From NCBI GenBank assembly GCA_013289855.1, contig JABCZD010000003.1, forward strand, positions 310,001-374,000: a stretch of 64,000 nt of DNA. The letters run 5' to 3'. Under the pieces are notes generated by a model that searched no databases, was not told the DNA's origin, and saw only the letters and a program-made list of their open reading frames with translations. The stretch's first letter is position 1; each line of letters opens with the position of its first letter. The stretch is from Acidobacteriota bacterium. Its GTDB lineage: Bacteria; Acidobacteriota; Terriglobia; Acidiferrales; UBA7541. Below, piece after piece: positions 25,187 through 32,994 of this stretch. The position numbers and the translations under genes are program-made.

Positions 25187-25422
25187 TAGTGCACCACCGG
25201 CTTCGGTTCGGTGTCATTCACAATATTTTCCGGCTTGTTTTCACGGGCGTAAAAAGCTTGTTCTCCTAAGAGTTCCTCCATGGTCCTGCACGCCGTGGTG
25301 AAACAGGGAAGGTAGTTCCGGTGCCCCACCAATAAAAATAAAATCGTTACGAGTTGATATAAAGATTTGTCATCAAGCTGACTCGCGTCAAACTCGAAAC
25401 GCAGCAGCCTGTCGTACAACAT
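25186..25422 (-). CDS. Small hypothetical protein, first gene of a coupled pair
   Basis: A 78-residue frame (MLYDRLLRFEFDASQLDDKSLYQLVTILFLLVGHRNYLPCFTTACRTMEELLGEQAF). GAG lies just before the ATG. It has a moderately hydrophobic middle and two cysteines, with no known family. The downstream gene overlaps by one base. Confidence 0.5.
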   Translation of the reverse strand: MLYDRLLRFEFDASQLDDKSLYQLVTILFLLVGHRNYLPCFTTACRTMEELLGEQAFYARENKPENIVNDTEPKPVVH

Positions 25423-25437
25423 TTCTCGAACTCTGGA

Positions 25438-25464
25438 ACCGGGGGACAGACGGGACGTTTTCTA
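25438..25464 (+). repeat. Fragment of the dispersed inverted-repeat element, copy B
   Basis: It contains GGGGACAGACGGGACGTT followed by TTCTAG, identical to the left arm of copies at 23603 and 26757, without the right arm. Confidence 0.7.
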
Positions 25465-25623
25465 GCGTCTATGTCGGCGACAAACACCGTGTGTGCCAGA
25501 AAATAATTGAGCTAGAAGCAGCCTCACGGCCTTAGTGCTTTTCTACTATGTCCCTCCGCCCAGGCCGTGATTAAAGTCTTCCCACATTCGTAACTAAGCT
25601 GCTCCCACACCTCGGAGGCAACA

Positions 25624-26715
25624 ATGTCCGCCGCAACCACCACCTTCCCCGCCGACGCTCGCACCGCCGTCTCCGTCAGTTGGCGCCGCCGCGTCATGGC
25701 CATCGCTCTAATGCTCGGCATCGCCGGCTTCTTCTGGATCGACTCCCGCTACCCCGCCCTGCTCCGAAAATACCACTCCGGCGCGCACGTAAAAGCCTCC
25801 GGCGCCATCACCTTCGACGCCCTCTACCCCGTCGACAAGACCATGCCGCTAACCCAACGCGTCTGGCGCACTTCCCTCAACTGGCTCGCCGCCAACAAAA
25901 TCGGCATGACCTTCGGCTTCGTCTTCGGCGCCGCCGCCCTCACCTTTCTCTCCACCCTCCGCCCGCCACGCACTCGCTTCCCGCAACTCAACGCCCTGAT
26001 CGGCGCGCTCGCCGGCATGCCCTTAGGCGTCTGCGCCAACTGCGTTGCCCCCATCGGCCGCGGCTTCTACGCCAGCGGAATGAGCACCGAATCCGTCCTC
26101 GCAGCCATGATCAGTTCCCCAACTCTAAACGTAGTCGTTCTGGCCATGACCTTCGCGCTCTTCCCGCTTCCCATCGCCTTGCTGAAGCTCGCCACCGTCC
26201 TGTTCATGCTTTTCGTTTTCGCCCCATTCGTTGCCGCGCGCTATCCGGCTCCAGAAGTTTCCATCAACTGCCCCATCAACATTCCCGTAAACGAAACCTG
26301 GGGCCACGCCTTCATCGCCGCGGTAAAATCCTACGCACAAAATTTCTGGTACATCGCCAAGGTAGGAATCCCCTTGATGCTGCTGGCCGCGCTGCTAGGC
26401 GCGTTGGCCATCGAAATCGTCCCGCAGCAAGCCCTGACCAGCCCGGCCAGCCTGTTCGGCATAATCGCCGTCTGCCTGATCGGCGCGTTCCTCCCCGTCC
26501 CCATGGCCTTCGACGTAGTCATCGCCTACATCGCCATGACCCACGGCGTTCCCCTCCCCTACGTTGTCGCCGTCCTATGCACCCTCGGCATTTACAGCGT
26601 CTACTCCTTCTCGGTCATCGGCAAAACCATCTCCTGGAAACTAGCCACCGCCACTTACGCCGCCGTAGCCGCCCTCGGCCTGGCAGCCGCCACCGTAGCC
26701 CGCTTCCTGTCTTAA
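25624..26715 (+). CDS. YraQ/ArsP-type permease (DUF318-like)
   Basis: A 363-residue membrane protein with about eight to ten helices. The family motif is GVCANCVAPIGRGFYASGMSTESVLAAMISSPTLNVVVLAMTF. It has Cys residues before an APIG turn and the conserved NVVVL segment, repeated in weaker form in GAFLPVPMAFDVVIAYIAMTHGVPLPYVVAVLCTLG. Such permeases move trivalent organoarsenicals (ArsP) or other unknown substrates. No arsR or other ars gene is near, so substrate is open. GGAGG six bases before the ATG supports the start. It stands alone between repeat copies B and C. Confidence 0.75.
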   Translation: MSAATTTFPADARTAVSVSWRRRVMAIALMLGIAGFFWIDSRYPALLRKYHSGAHVKASGAITFDALYPVDKTMPLTQRVWRTSLNWLAANKIGMTFGFVFGAAALTFLSTLRPPRTRFPQLNALIGALAGMPLGVCANCVAPIGRGFYASGMSTESVLAAMISSPTLNVVVLAMTFALFPLPIALLKLATVLFMLFVFAPFVAARYPAPEVSINCPINIPVNETWGHAFIAAVKSYAQNFWYIAKVGIPLMLLAALLGALAIEIVPQQALTSPASLFGIIAVCLIGAFLPVPMAFDVVIAYIAMTHGVPLPYVVAVLCTLGIYSVYSFSVIGKTISWKLATATYAAVAALGLAAATVARFLS

Positions 26716-26756
26716 TGGGACAGTCCCTCCGTCGACCGCGGGCATGGAAAATCCCC

Positions 26757-26855
26757 GAAACCTGGAAACCTGGGGACAGACGGGACGTTTTCTGCTGGTT
26801 TAGACTTGAGCGATGCGCAAAAACTCGGTTATACGTCTGCCCCCGGCTTTCTGGG
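26757..26855 (+). repeat. Dispersed inverted-repeat element, copy C
   Basis: The left arm GGGGACAGACGGGACGTT (26772-26789) and interior TTCTGCTGGTTTAGACTTG match copy A with few changes. The right arm is shortened by a small deletion (TACGTCTGCCCCCGG), so the hairpin is decayed. Confidence 0.8.
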
Positions 26856-26870
26856 GAGATTGCCCGAGCC

Positions 26871-27494
26871 TCAATTCGAGCGGCGGGGTCGCCCGAGCAG
26901 GCTCCATCTTTCTATGTGTTGGCGATAGTAATGCGACGAGCTGGCAGTACCCAGGCTCTCCGTTTCTTGCGGGTTGAAGGTTGTTTGGCGGAAATCTATT
27001 AGCTCCTTAGGCAGAATCAGAAAGCGGCCATCCGGTAGTTTCCACGCGCAGATATCAAACCGGGCGGCTGGCTGACGAATACTAAGGTAGGTGTCTTTGA
27101 GTTTGTTTTTCCCTACGTCGTGCCAGCAGGCATTCCGTTGCAGACAAAGCTTCCCGTTTATGTAAGCACTCCGCGGCGTAAGCGGTGCTACGGCAAAGCC
27201 GCGCTTTTGCGCTTCCACAAAAAACTCCGCCATTTCTTTCTTACGGCGCTCCAGGCGGCAAATGGCGTGCCGCGATCTCCCGTCGGCGAAACCCATTTGC
27301 AGAGCTAGTTGACGCACGCGCTCCCGCGTCAACCCGATGCGTCTGGCAATTTCGGCATGGGTGATGCAATTCCGTTGCAATATGGCACGGATCAGTTTTC
27401 CCTTTCTGTGAACAACGGAACGCGAGTGGAGCGTAAAACCGCGTTGGTGAAGTTGGAACCGGCAAGTTTGGCAGTAACGCATGGAGTTTGGCAT
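26871..27494 (-). CDS. HTH protein with possible nuclease-like C-terminus
   Basis: A 207-residue basic protein. N-terminal Cys pair (YCQTC) suggests a small zinc site. Residues about 30-70 form a helix-turn-helix of sigma-region-4/MarR flavour (RAILQRNCITHAEIARRIGLTRERVRQLALQMG). The C-terminal part reads DVGKNKLKDTYLSIRQPAARFDICAWKLPDGRFLILPKEL. It resembles an alpha/beta segment with D...K and FDI.AW, as in some PD-(D/E)xK nuclease cores, but this is only a resemblance. Genes like this occur as solitary accessory genes in acidobacteria. TTACAAT upstream may be the promoter. It is divergent from the CADD-like gene. Confidence 0.6.
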   Translation of the reverse strand: MPNSMRYCQTCRFQLHQRGFTLHSRSVVHRKGKLIRAILQRNCITHAEIARRIGLTRERVRQLALQMGFADGRSRHAICRLERRKKEMAEFFVEAQKRGFAVAPLTPRSAYINGKLCLQRNACWHDVGKNKLKDTYLSIRQPAARFDICAWKLPDGRFLILPKELIDFRQTTFNPQETESLGTASSSHYYRQHIERWSLLGRPRRSN

Positions 27495-27700
27495 GGCTTA
27501 TTCATCCAGATTGTAACATAACAATACCTACATCTCATAAATCCGCTGGAGACTGGCCGAGGGGGGCGAGTGACAGGCGCGACCGCGCTAGCCGCGCCGG
27601 CCTGGCCCCCAGTTCTAAAGCAATCCGCCCAAAAGTTTGTTACAATGCGCCACCAGAATTTTGGGCCGCGCGACCACCCATCGCGCCGCGGAGGACACCC

Positions 27701-28375
27701 ATGGCGAACACGCAACTTCTCGACCTGATCGACGCAGCCATCGCGAAAAAAAATCTTCTGCATCACCCGTTCTACCAGGACTGGCAAGCCGGCAAACTCA
27801 GCAAGCAAGCCCTGCAACTCTACGCCGCCCAGTACTACCGCCATGTGGAAGCTTTCCCGAAGCACCTGCGCGTTCTGGCCGCACGCACCGAGGGTCCCAT
27901 CCGCCAAATTGTGGAAGAAAATCTCGCCGAAGAAGAAAATCCCGCCGCCTCGCATCCCAAGCTCTGGCGCGATTTCGCCGCCGCCCTCGGTGTGGCCGAA
28001 GACGACATCACCTGCTGCCCCGCCCTGCCGGGCACGCAAAACGTAGTACAAACGTTCCGCGAGATTTGCGGCGACCGCACCGTCCCGGAAGCCGTGGCCG
28101 CCCTGTATGCCTACGAAGCTCAAGTCCCCGAAATCGCCACCACGAAAATTGACGGCCTGAGAAATTTCTACAACATCACCAAACCCGAATCTCTGGCGTA
28201 TTTCGAAGTCCACGAAGAAGCCGACAAAGCCCACCGCGCCGCCTGGCGCAATTGGCTGGCGGAAAACGCCACCGAAGATCACGCCGAAATTCTGGCCACC
28301 ACGAACGAAGCTCTGGACGCCCTCTGGGGCGCTCTCGACGCCGTGCACCAAACCAAGTCCTGCGCCGCCCACTAG
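27701..28375 (+). CDS. CADD/PqqC-like di-metal oxygenase-fold protein, putative PABA synthase
   Basis: A 224-residue helical protein. The ATG at 27701 has GGAGG before it; upstream frame is not conserved. It matches the CADD branch of the TENA/PqqC fold. Candidate metal ligands in order are Glu78/79 in LAEEEN, His85 (ASHP), Glu139 (AYEAQ), His171 (FEVHEEAD), Asp175 and His178. A Tyr at 25 (HHPFYQDW) and Lys149 (TTKID) sit close to the Tyr27 and Lys152 used by the chlamydial protein CT610. That protein makes p-aminobenzoate from its own tyrosine. The family is annotated as putative folate metabolism. A rho-independent terminator follows. Function is inferred from residue pattern. Confidence 0.8.
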   Translation: MANTQLLDLIDAAIAKKNLLHHPFYQDWQAGKLSKQALQLYAAQYYRHVEAFPKHLRVLAARTEGPIRQIVEENLAEEENPAASHPKLWRDFAAALGVAEDDITCCPALPGTQNVVQTFREICGDRTVPEAVAALYAYEAQVPEIATTKIDGLRNFYNITKPESLAYFEVHEEADKAHRAAWRNWLAENATEDHAEILATTNEALDALWGALDAVHQTKSCAAH

Positions 28376-28400
28376 CCGCAGAGTTCTACGTCTTAAATCA

Positions 28401-28433
28401 AAAGGCCCGGCAAACTTCGCCGGGCCTTTTTGT
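28401..28433. terminator. Rho-independent terminator between CADD-like gene and pnp
   Basis: AAAGGCCCGGC, loop AAACTTC, GCCGGGCCTTTTTG. The A-rich left side and T-rich right side let it work for both convergent genes. Confidence 0.9.
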
Positions 28434-28461
28434 TTTGTGCATCAGTTTGAGAGAACCTCGA

Positions 28462-30729
28462 TTACTCGCCGTTGCCGGAGTGTTCACCGGAACCACCGTC
28501 GTGTCCTGCCGTGGTGGCTTCCTGCTCGGAGTGTTCGCCGCCGTGGCCATGTTGCGAAGCGCCGCCATCGCCGCCCGTCGCACCACTCGCCGCGCCCGCC
28601 GCCTTCTGCTGCTTCTCGCGCGCTTCCTTAATTAACGCTTTGCGCGAGAGCCGCACTTTGTTGCCTTCGATGGAGAGCACCTTGACCAGCACCTGGTCGC
28701 CAAGTTTCAACTCATCGCGAACGTCGCGAATGCGATGCTCGGAAATTTCGCTGATGTGCAGCAAGCCATCGGTTCCGGGGAAGAGTTCCACGAACGCGCC
28801 GAATTCCGCGAGCCGCACAACTTTGCCCAGATACGTCTTGCCGATTTCCGCGCTGGCCGTAACGTCGCGCACCATCTGCAACGCCGCGTCCCCGCCGGCT
28901 CCGCTGGTCGAGAAAATATGCACCGTGCCGTCTTCCAGCACGTCGATCTTCACGCCCGTCTGCTCGATAATGGACTTGATCTTCTTTCCGCCCGGCCCGA
29001 TCAAATCGCGGATCTTGTCCTGCGGAATGCTCAGCTTGTACAACCGCGGAGCGTACGAAGAAATCTGTCCGCGACCCGTGCTGAGCGTCTTCTCCATGGT
29101 GTCCAGAATCTGGAAACGGGCTTTCTTGGCCTGCGCCAAAGCCTCGCGCATCATGCCGATGCTGACGCCAAGCACCTTGATATCCATCTGTAACGCGGTA
29201 ATTCCTTCGCGCGTTCCGGCAACTTTAAAATCCATATCGCCGTAATGATCTTCCGCGCCCGCGATGTCCGTCAGGATCGAATACTTCTTCTCATCCTCGA
29301 CCACCAAGCCCATCGCGATACCCGCGCAAGGCGCCTTGAGCGGCACGCCGGCATCCATCAAAGCAAGCGAACCGCCGCAAACCGTCGCCATCGACGACGA
29401 TCCGTTCGATTCCAGAATGTCCGAAACCAGACGCATCGCGTACGGGAACGATTCGTTCGACGGCAGCAAATTCATCAGCGCCCGCTCCGCCAGCGCGCCG
29501 TGACCAATCTCACGCCGCCCCGGTCCACGCAGGAACTTCACTTCGCCAACGCTGAACGGTGGGAAATTGTAGTGCAGCATGAAGCGCTTGAACTGGTCGT
29601 GCTCGAATAGCAAATCCAGCCGCTGCATATCCTCCTTGGTTCCCAGCGTGAGAGTCGCCAAAGCCTGCGTCTCGCCTCGAGTAAACAACGCCGAACCGTG
29701 CACGCGCGGCAGCAAACCAACTTCGCACCAGATGTAGCGAATCTCGTCAAACGCCCGGCCATCCGGACGCCGCCGCTTATTCAACACATCGTCGCGGAAA
29801 ATCGTCTCGCGCAATTTTTCAAACGCGCGCTTGGCCAGCTTCAGCTTCTCTTCATCCTCTTCCGGAATAGAAGCCTTCAGCTCGGCCTTGATGGCATCCA
29901 CAAGCTCGTAGCTTTCTTTCTTCGGATGCTTCTGCGTGTCCAGCGCGTCGTGCAGCTTCGCGCCCCACTTCTTGTCGATTTCCTTGTACAGCGCCTCGTC
30001 GAACGGCAGCGGCGCCACGGTCACTTTCTTGGGATTCACCTTGGCGTGCAGCTCTTTGATCGCGCCAACGATCTTCTTGATCTGCGCGTGACCAAATTCC
30101 AGCGCCTCCACCACCGACTCTTCCGATACTTCCAGCGCGCCAGACTCCACCATCACGATCGCCGTGTCCGTTCCGGCAATCACGATGTTCAACGTGCTCT
30201 TCTTCTGTTCAGTGACGGTCGGATTCGCCACCAGCTTCCCTTCCAGCATCCCGACGCGCACGCAAGCGATCGGCGTGGTAAACGGAAGGTCCGAGCAATA
30301 CGCCGCCGCCGAAGCGCCGGTCACCGCAATCACGTCCGGATCGTTGTCGCTGTCCGCGGACAGCACCATGGCCACAACCTGCGTCTCATTCCGCCAGGAC
30401 TCGGGGAACAGCGGCCGCATCGGCCGGTCGATCAATCGCGAGGTCAAAACTTCCTTCTCCGAAGGCCGCCCTTCGCGTTTAAAAAATCCTCCGGGAATCT
30501 TTCCCGCGGAATACGTATTCTCGCGATAGTCCACGGTCAACGGCAAGAAGTCGCGGTCATTCATGGTCGTCGCCATGCACGCGGTGGTCAGCACCACGGT
30601 ATCGCCGTAACGCGCCACAATCGCGCCATTCGCCTGTTTCGCGATTTTCCCCGTCTCTAGAATCAGCGGGCGTCCGCCCACCTCCACGGTTACGGAATGC
30701 GGTACTGGAATTGAATTTTTGTCAGCCAT
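28462..30729 (-). CDS. pnp: Polynucleotide phosphorylase
   Basis: A 755-residue 3'-5' exoribonuclease/polymerase of the RNA degradosome. The two RNase PH domains show AICSDLP-like AAYCSDLPFTTPIACVRVG and the catalytic region FLRGPGRREIGHGALAERAL...DILESNGSSSMATVCGGSLALMDAGVP. KH domain (KLSIPQDKIRDLIGPGGKKIKSIIEQTGVKIDV) and S1 domain (GKTYLGKVVRLAEFGAFVELFPGTDGLLHISEIS) follow. An extra Gly/His/Ser-rich tail of about 45 residues (GGDGGASQHGHGGEHS...) ends the protein. AAGGAAA precedes the ATG; a hairpin lies just upstream of that. It follows rpsO on the same strand, as in most bacteria. Confidence 0.97.
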   Translation of the reverse strand: MADKNSIPVPHSVTVEVGGRPLILETGKIAKQANGAIVARYGDTVVLTTACMATTMNDRDFLPLTVDYRENTYSAGKIPGGFFKREGRPSEKEVLTSRLIDRPMRPLFPESWRNETQVVAMVLSADSDNDPDVIAVTGASAAAYCSDLPFTTPIACVRVGMLEGKLVANPTVTEQKKSTLNIVIAGTDTAIVMVESGALEVSEESVVEALEFGHAQIKKIVGAIKELHAKVNPKKVTVAPLPFDEALYKEIDKKWGAKLHDALDTQKHPKKESYELVDAIKAELKASIPEEDEEKLKLAKRAFEKLRETIFRDDVLNKRRRPDGRAFDEIRYIWCEVGLLPRVHGSALFTRGETQALATLTLGTKEDMQRLDLLFEHDQFKRFMLHYNFPPFSVGEVKFLRGPGRREIGHGALAERALMNLLPSNESFPYAMRLVSDILESNGSSSMATVCGGSLALMDAGVPLKAPCAGIAMGLVVEDEKKYSILTDIAGAEDHYGDMDFKVAGTREGITALQMDIKVLGVSIGMMREALAQAKKARFQILDTMEKTLSTGRGQISSYAPRLYKLSIPQDKIRDLIGPGGKKIKSIIEQTGVKIDVLEDGTVHIFSTSGAGGDAALQMVRDVTASAEIGKTYLGKVVRLAEFGAFVELFPGTDGLLHISEISEHRIRDVRDELKLGDQVLVKVLSIEGNKVRLSRKALIKEAREKQQKAAGAASGATGGDGGASQHGHGGEHSEQEATTAGHDGGSGEHSGNGE

Positions 30730-30744
30730 TAGATATTTCCTTTG

Positions 30745-30764
30745 GCTCCGCGTTCACGCGGAGC
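30745..30764 (-). promoter_or_regulatory. Hairpin in the pnp leader
   Basis: On the minus strand GCTCCGCG, loop TGAA, CGCGGAGC: a perfect 8-bp stem whose end is two bases before the AAGGAAA ribosome-binding site of pnp. In enterobacteria pnp is autoregulated through a leader hairpin cut by RNase III; this smaller hairpin could have a similar role. Confidence 0.45.
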
Positions 30765-30952
30765 AGGTGTGCAGGTAGGCCAGCCGCCCAGCGGCGCGCC
30801 CACCACGTACTTCTGTAGCTTTGCCTTTGAAGAAGAGAGGAGAAAATCCAGCAGGTCTTTTACCGAAAGCCACGCCGGAACAACTACGCCACGAGAGCCT
30901 GCGCCCAAACTTCGACTGCGTGCTCTTTAGCAATTGTGATTGTGCGGTAACG

Positions 30953-30997
30953 CAAAAAAACCGGCTCGATGAACTCCACGCGCTTCGAGGGCCGGTT
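30953..30997 (-). terminator. Terminator after rpsO
   Basis: Starting at the rpsO stop, minus strand AACCGG and CTCGA pair with TCGAG and CCGGTT around a long loop (two-base bulge), followed by seven T residues. It would attenuate read-through from rpsO to pnp. Confidence 0.75.
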
Positions 30998-31256
30998 ACT
31001 TGCGCAAACTAAGACGATCAACAATCTCGCGGTACCTTACCGGGTCGCGGCGGTTAAGATAGTCCAGCAAACGCCGCCGCTTGTTCACCATCATGATCAA
31101 GCCGCGCCGTGAGGCATGGTCCTTCACGTGGGACTTGAGATGCGATGTCAGATAGCTGATCCGCTCGCTCAAAAGCGCTATTTGCACTTCCGGCGAGCCC
31201 GTGTCTTTCACATGGGCCCGGAATTGTTCGATCAACACTGATTTCGTTGCGCTCAA
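30996..31256 (-). CDS. rpsO: 30S ribosomal protein S15
   Basis: An 86-residue protein: [65 protein letters not shown] is the S15 signature, binding the central domain of 16S rRNA. Length is close to the usual 88-89. It forms the conserved rpsO-pnp pair with a terminator-like hairpin between. Confidence 0.97.
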   Translation of the reverse strand: MSATKSVLIEQFRAHVKDTGSPEVQIALLSERISYLTSHLKSHVKDHASRRGLIMMVNKRRRLLDYLNRRDPVRYREIVDRLSLRK

Positions 31257-31367
31257 GTGCCCGTCTCCGTCGTTTCCCTGATTTTTTTCTTTTCTCTTCG
31301 ACTAACCAAGGCTAACACAATTCTTACAAATGTGTAAAGAACCGTAAGTCAAGAGTCCCGGCTCGAC

Positions 31368-32264
31368 TCACCACCTCGTCGCCCACTCGGGCGGCGCTTT
31401 TGACTCGGGTTTGTTAGGGTTCAAGTCAGCAAGGAGGTTTTCGCTTATCAGACAATTGCTACCTATTTCGCCGGCAAATATCCTTCCATCCCGTGCAAAT
31501 ACGAGTCTCCCTTGCTGATCCCAATCCACCCAACTCGCGCGTTCAATGGTATTCATGGCGAGCGATTTTACGTTTCGCACCGCAAACTCCTCTGAATAGT
31601 CGAGCCGTTCAATCGACCGTGTAAGTCGGATCACGTGCTCGCGTTCCGGGCCAAGTTTCTCTCGGATTTCCGGACGCACCGTACGATACATTTGCGGGTA
31701 ACCGCGATACTCGGTCTCCCATCTTTGCTTTTGGACCCAGCCGTCTCGCTCAAGCCGCAGTGAATAAATCGGGTCATCTTCGCCCTGCGCATTCGGGTTG
31801 GCTTTCACCAGCAAACCATGCGGCTTATGTTTCTGGTGCGCCTTGGCAACCTCGGGCTTATGATTCAGCAACACAACTCGGCCATTCTTAAAGCTGCCGC
31901 CACCATGCCAGCAGTCTCCCTTGGGCCACAGCGCCAGCGCCGTCAAATAAGGCGGCTTGCTAATCGCCGTCCAAGCGTAGGTGTATTCCGCGTCTTTCTG
32001 GCTAACTGCCGTAATTTTCTGAGCGAAATAAATCAGCAGGGAGCCGTCCGGCGACAGATCGGAACGTCGTTCGTAGATTCTTCCGCGGAACCAATGCCCT
32101 GCTTCAAACTCATCCAAGCGTGTGTCCCAGCTAATGAGCTGTACCCATCCCGAAGGTCCACGACGAAAAATAATCGCCTTGGGCGCCTTCCGGGCAAATA
32201 TCATAACAAGGCGCGCCGGTACGTAGCCCTTCTCACCTTTTCGAGTTACTTTCACATTCTGCAT
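31368..32264 (-). CDS. Conserved protein of unknown function (RRGPSxWVQLI family)
   Basis: A 298-residue soluble protein of a family also seen in Planctomycetes and other phyla. Characteristic blocks are ARLVMIFARKAPKAIIFRRGPSGWVQLISWDT, DEFEAGHWFRGRIYERRSDLSPDGSLLIYFA and YTYAWTAISKPPYLTALALWPKGDCWHGGG. The C-terminal half repeats short beta segments ending in WVDWDQQGRLVFARDGRIFAGEI, a propeller-like pattern. No enzymatic motif is visible and no function is known to me. It is a monocistronic gene; the ATG at 32264 has only a weak ribosome-binding site. Confidence 0.75.
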   Translation of the reverse strand: MQNVKVTRKGEKGYVPARLVMIFARKAPKAIIFRRGPSGWVQLISWDTRLDEFEAGHWFRGRIYERRSDLSPDGSLLIYFAQKITAVSQKDAEYTYAWTAISKPPYLTALALWPKGDCWHGGGSFKNGRVVLLNHKPEVAKAHQKHKPHGLLVKANPNAQGEDDPIYSLRLERDGWVQKQRWETEYRGYPQMYRTVRPEIREKLGPEREHVIRLTRSIERLDYSEEFAVRNVKSLAMNTIERASWVDWDQQGRLVFARDGRIFAGEIGSNCLISENLLADLNPNKPESKAPPEWATRW

Positions 32265-32364
32265 GTATACCGCCTAGAATAACCGAGAATCCGGCCTACT
32301 CACCCGCTTTGCGCGCCATAGCTTCGTCAGCTAGACTAGCCTCGCGTACAAAGAGGTGTTCCAA

Positions 32365-32901
32365 ATGAGGATTCTCGCCATACTGCTTGCCGTCTGCGTT
32401 CTGGCTGTTGGGGTATTGGCCGGCGTGCATGCCGCTCAAGAAAAAGGCCCTCGCCCGAGTCCCGCCGCAACCGCGTCCTGCGATCTCCGCGGCGGCAAAA
32501 CGCTTACCGTCAACTACTCCAGTCCGCGCGCCAAAGGCCGCAAAATCTTCGGCGCACTGGTTCCTTACGGCGAAGTCTGGCGCGCGGGAGCCAACGAAGC
32601 CACCACCTTCGTCACCGACGCCGACCTGAACGTGGGCGGCAAAACCATTCCCGCCGGCAGCTACACGCTCTTCACCATTCCGGACAAGGATAAATGGACG
32701 CTAATCATCAGCAAGAAAACCGGCGAGTGGGGCACGCCCTATCCCGGCGCCGACAGCGACTTCGCGCGCATCGACATGACCGTCTCAACGCTCCCGTCCT
32801 CCCTGGAAAATTTCACCATCGCCTTCGACAAAAATTCCAACGGCTGCATCATGCGCCTGGATTGGGAAACCACCCGCGCCTCCATCGCCATCAAGCTGTA
32901 G
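32365..32901 (+). CDS. Exported DUF2911 protein
   Basis: A 178-residue protein with signal peptide (MRILAILLAVCVLAVGVLAGVHA). The DUF2911 core is SPRAKGRKIFGALVPYGEVWRAGANEATTFVTDADLNVGGKTIPAGSYTLFTIPDKDKWTLIISKKTGEWGTPYPGADSDFARIDM. Function of the family is unknown; it is often found in several copies per genome in acidobacteria and Bacteroidetes. The ATG at 32365 is preceded by AGAGG; a GTG three codons earlier is less likely. Confidence 0.9.
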   Translation: MRILAILLAVCVLAVGVLAGVHAAQEKGPRPSPAATASCDLRGGKTLTVNYSSPRAKGRKIFGALVPYGEVWRAGANEATTFVTDADLNVGGKTIPAGSYTLFTIPDKDKWTLIISKKTGEWGTPYPGADSDFARIDMTVSTLPSSLENFTIAFDKNSNGCIMRLDWETTRASIAIKL

Positions 32902-32918
32902 TTTTGGCCGTTGACTTT

Positions 32919-32946
32919 GTAGCGGCCGCCTTCTGAGGCGGTCGCC
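32919..32946 (+). repeat. REP element, left partner of RAYT
   Basis: GTAGCGGCCGCCTTCTGAGG continuing to CGGTCGCC at 32946: a GTAG head and imperfect hairpin. An exact inverted copy, plus three flanking T residues on each side, lies at 33516-33543 at the other end of the transposase gene. Confidence 0.9.
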
Positions 32947-32982
32947 TTTTGCCGCGCCACCCGGCCTCTTCAGTTATCGATA

Positions 32983-32988
32983 TATAAT
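32983..32988 (+). promoter_or_regulatory. -10 box for the RAYT gene, predicts leaderless mRNA
   Basis: A perfect TATAAT ends six bases before the GTG start at 32995 with no Shine-Dalgarno, the same spacing as at murQ. Confidence 0.45.
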
Positions 32989-32994
32989 CTAATT

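Noticed and set aside
25624..26715. Arsenic resistance operon around the permease
   Set aside because: No arsR, arsM or arsC is nearby; ArsP identity cannot be claimed from the permease alone.
25680..27002. 440-codon Arg/Pro-rich frame overlapping the YraQ-type permease
   Set aside because: Composition is that of an out-of-frame reading of a GC-rich membrane protein gene and it runs through repeat copy C.
29698..30660. 320-codon plus-strand frame antisense to pnp
   Set aside because: His/Arg-rich shadow of a certain gene.
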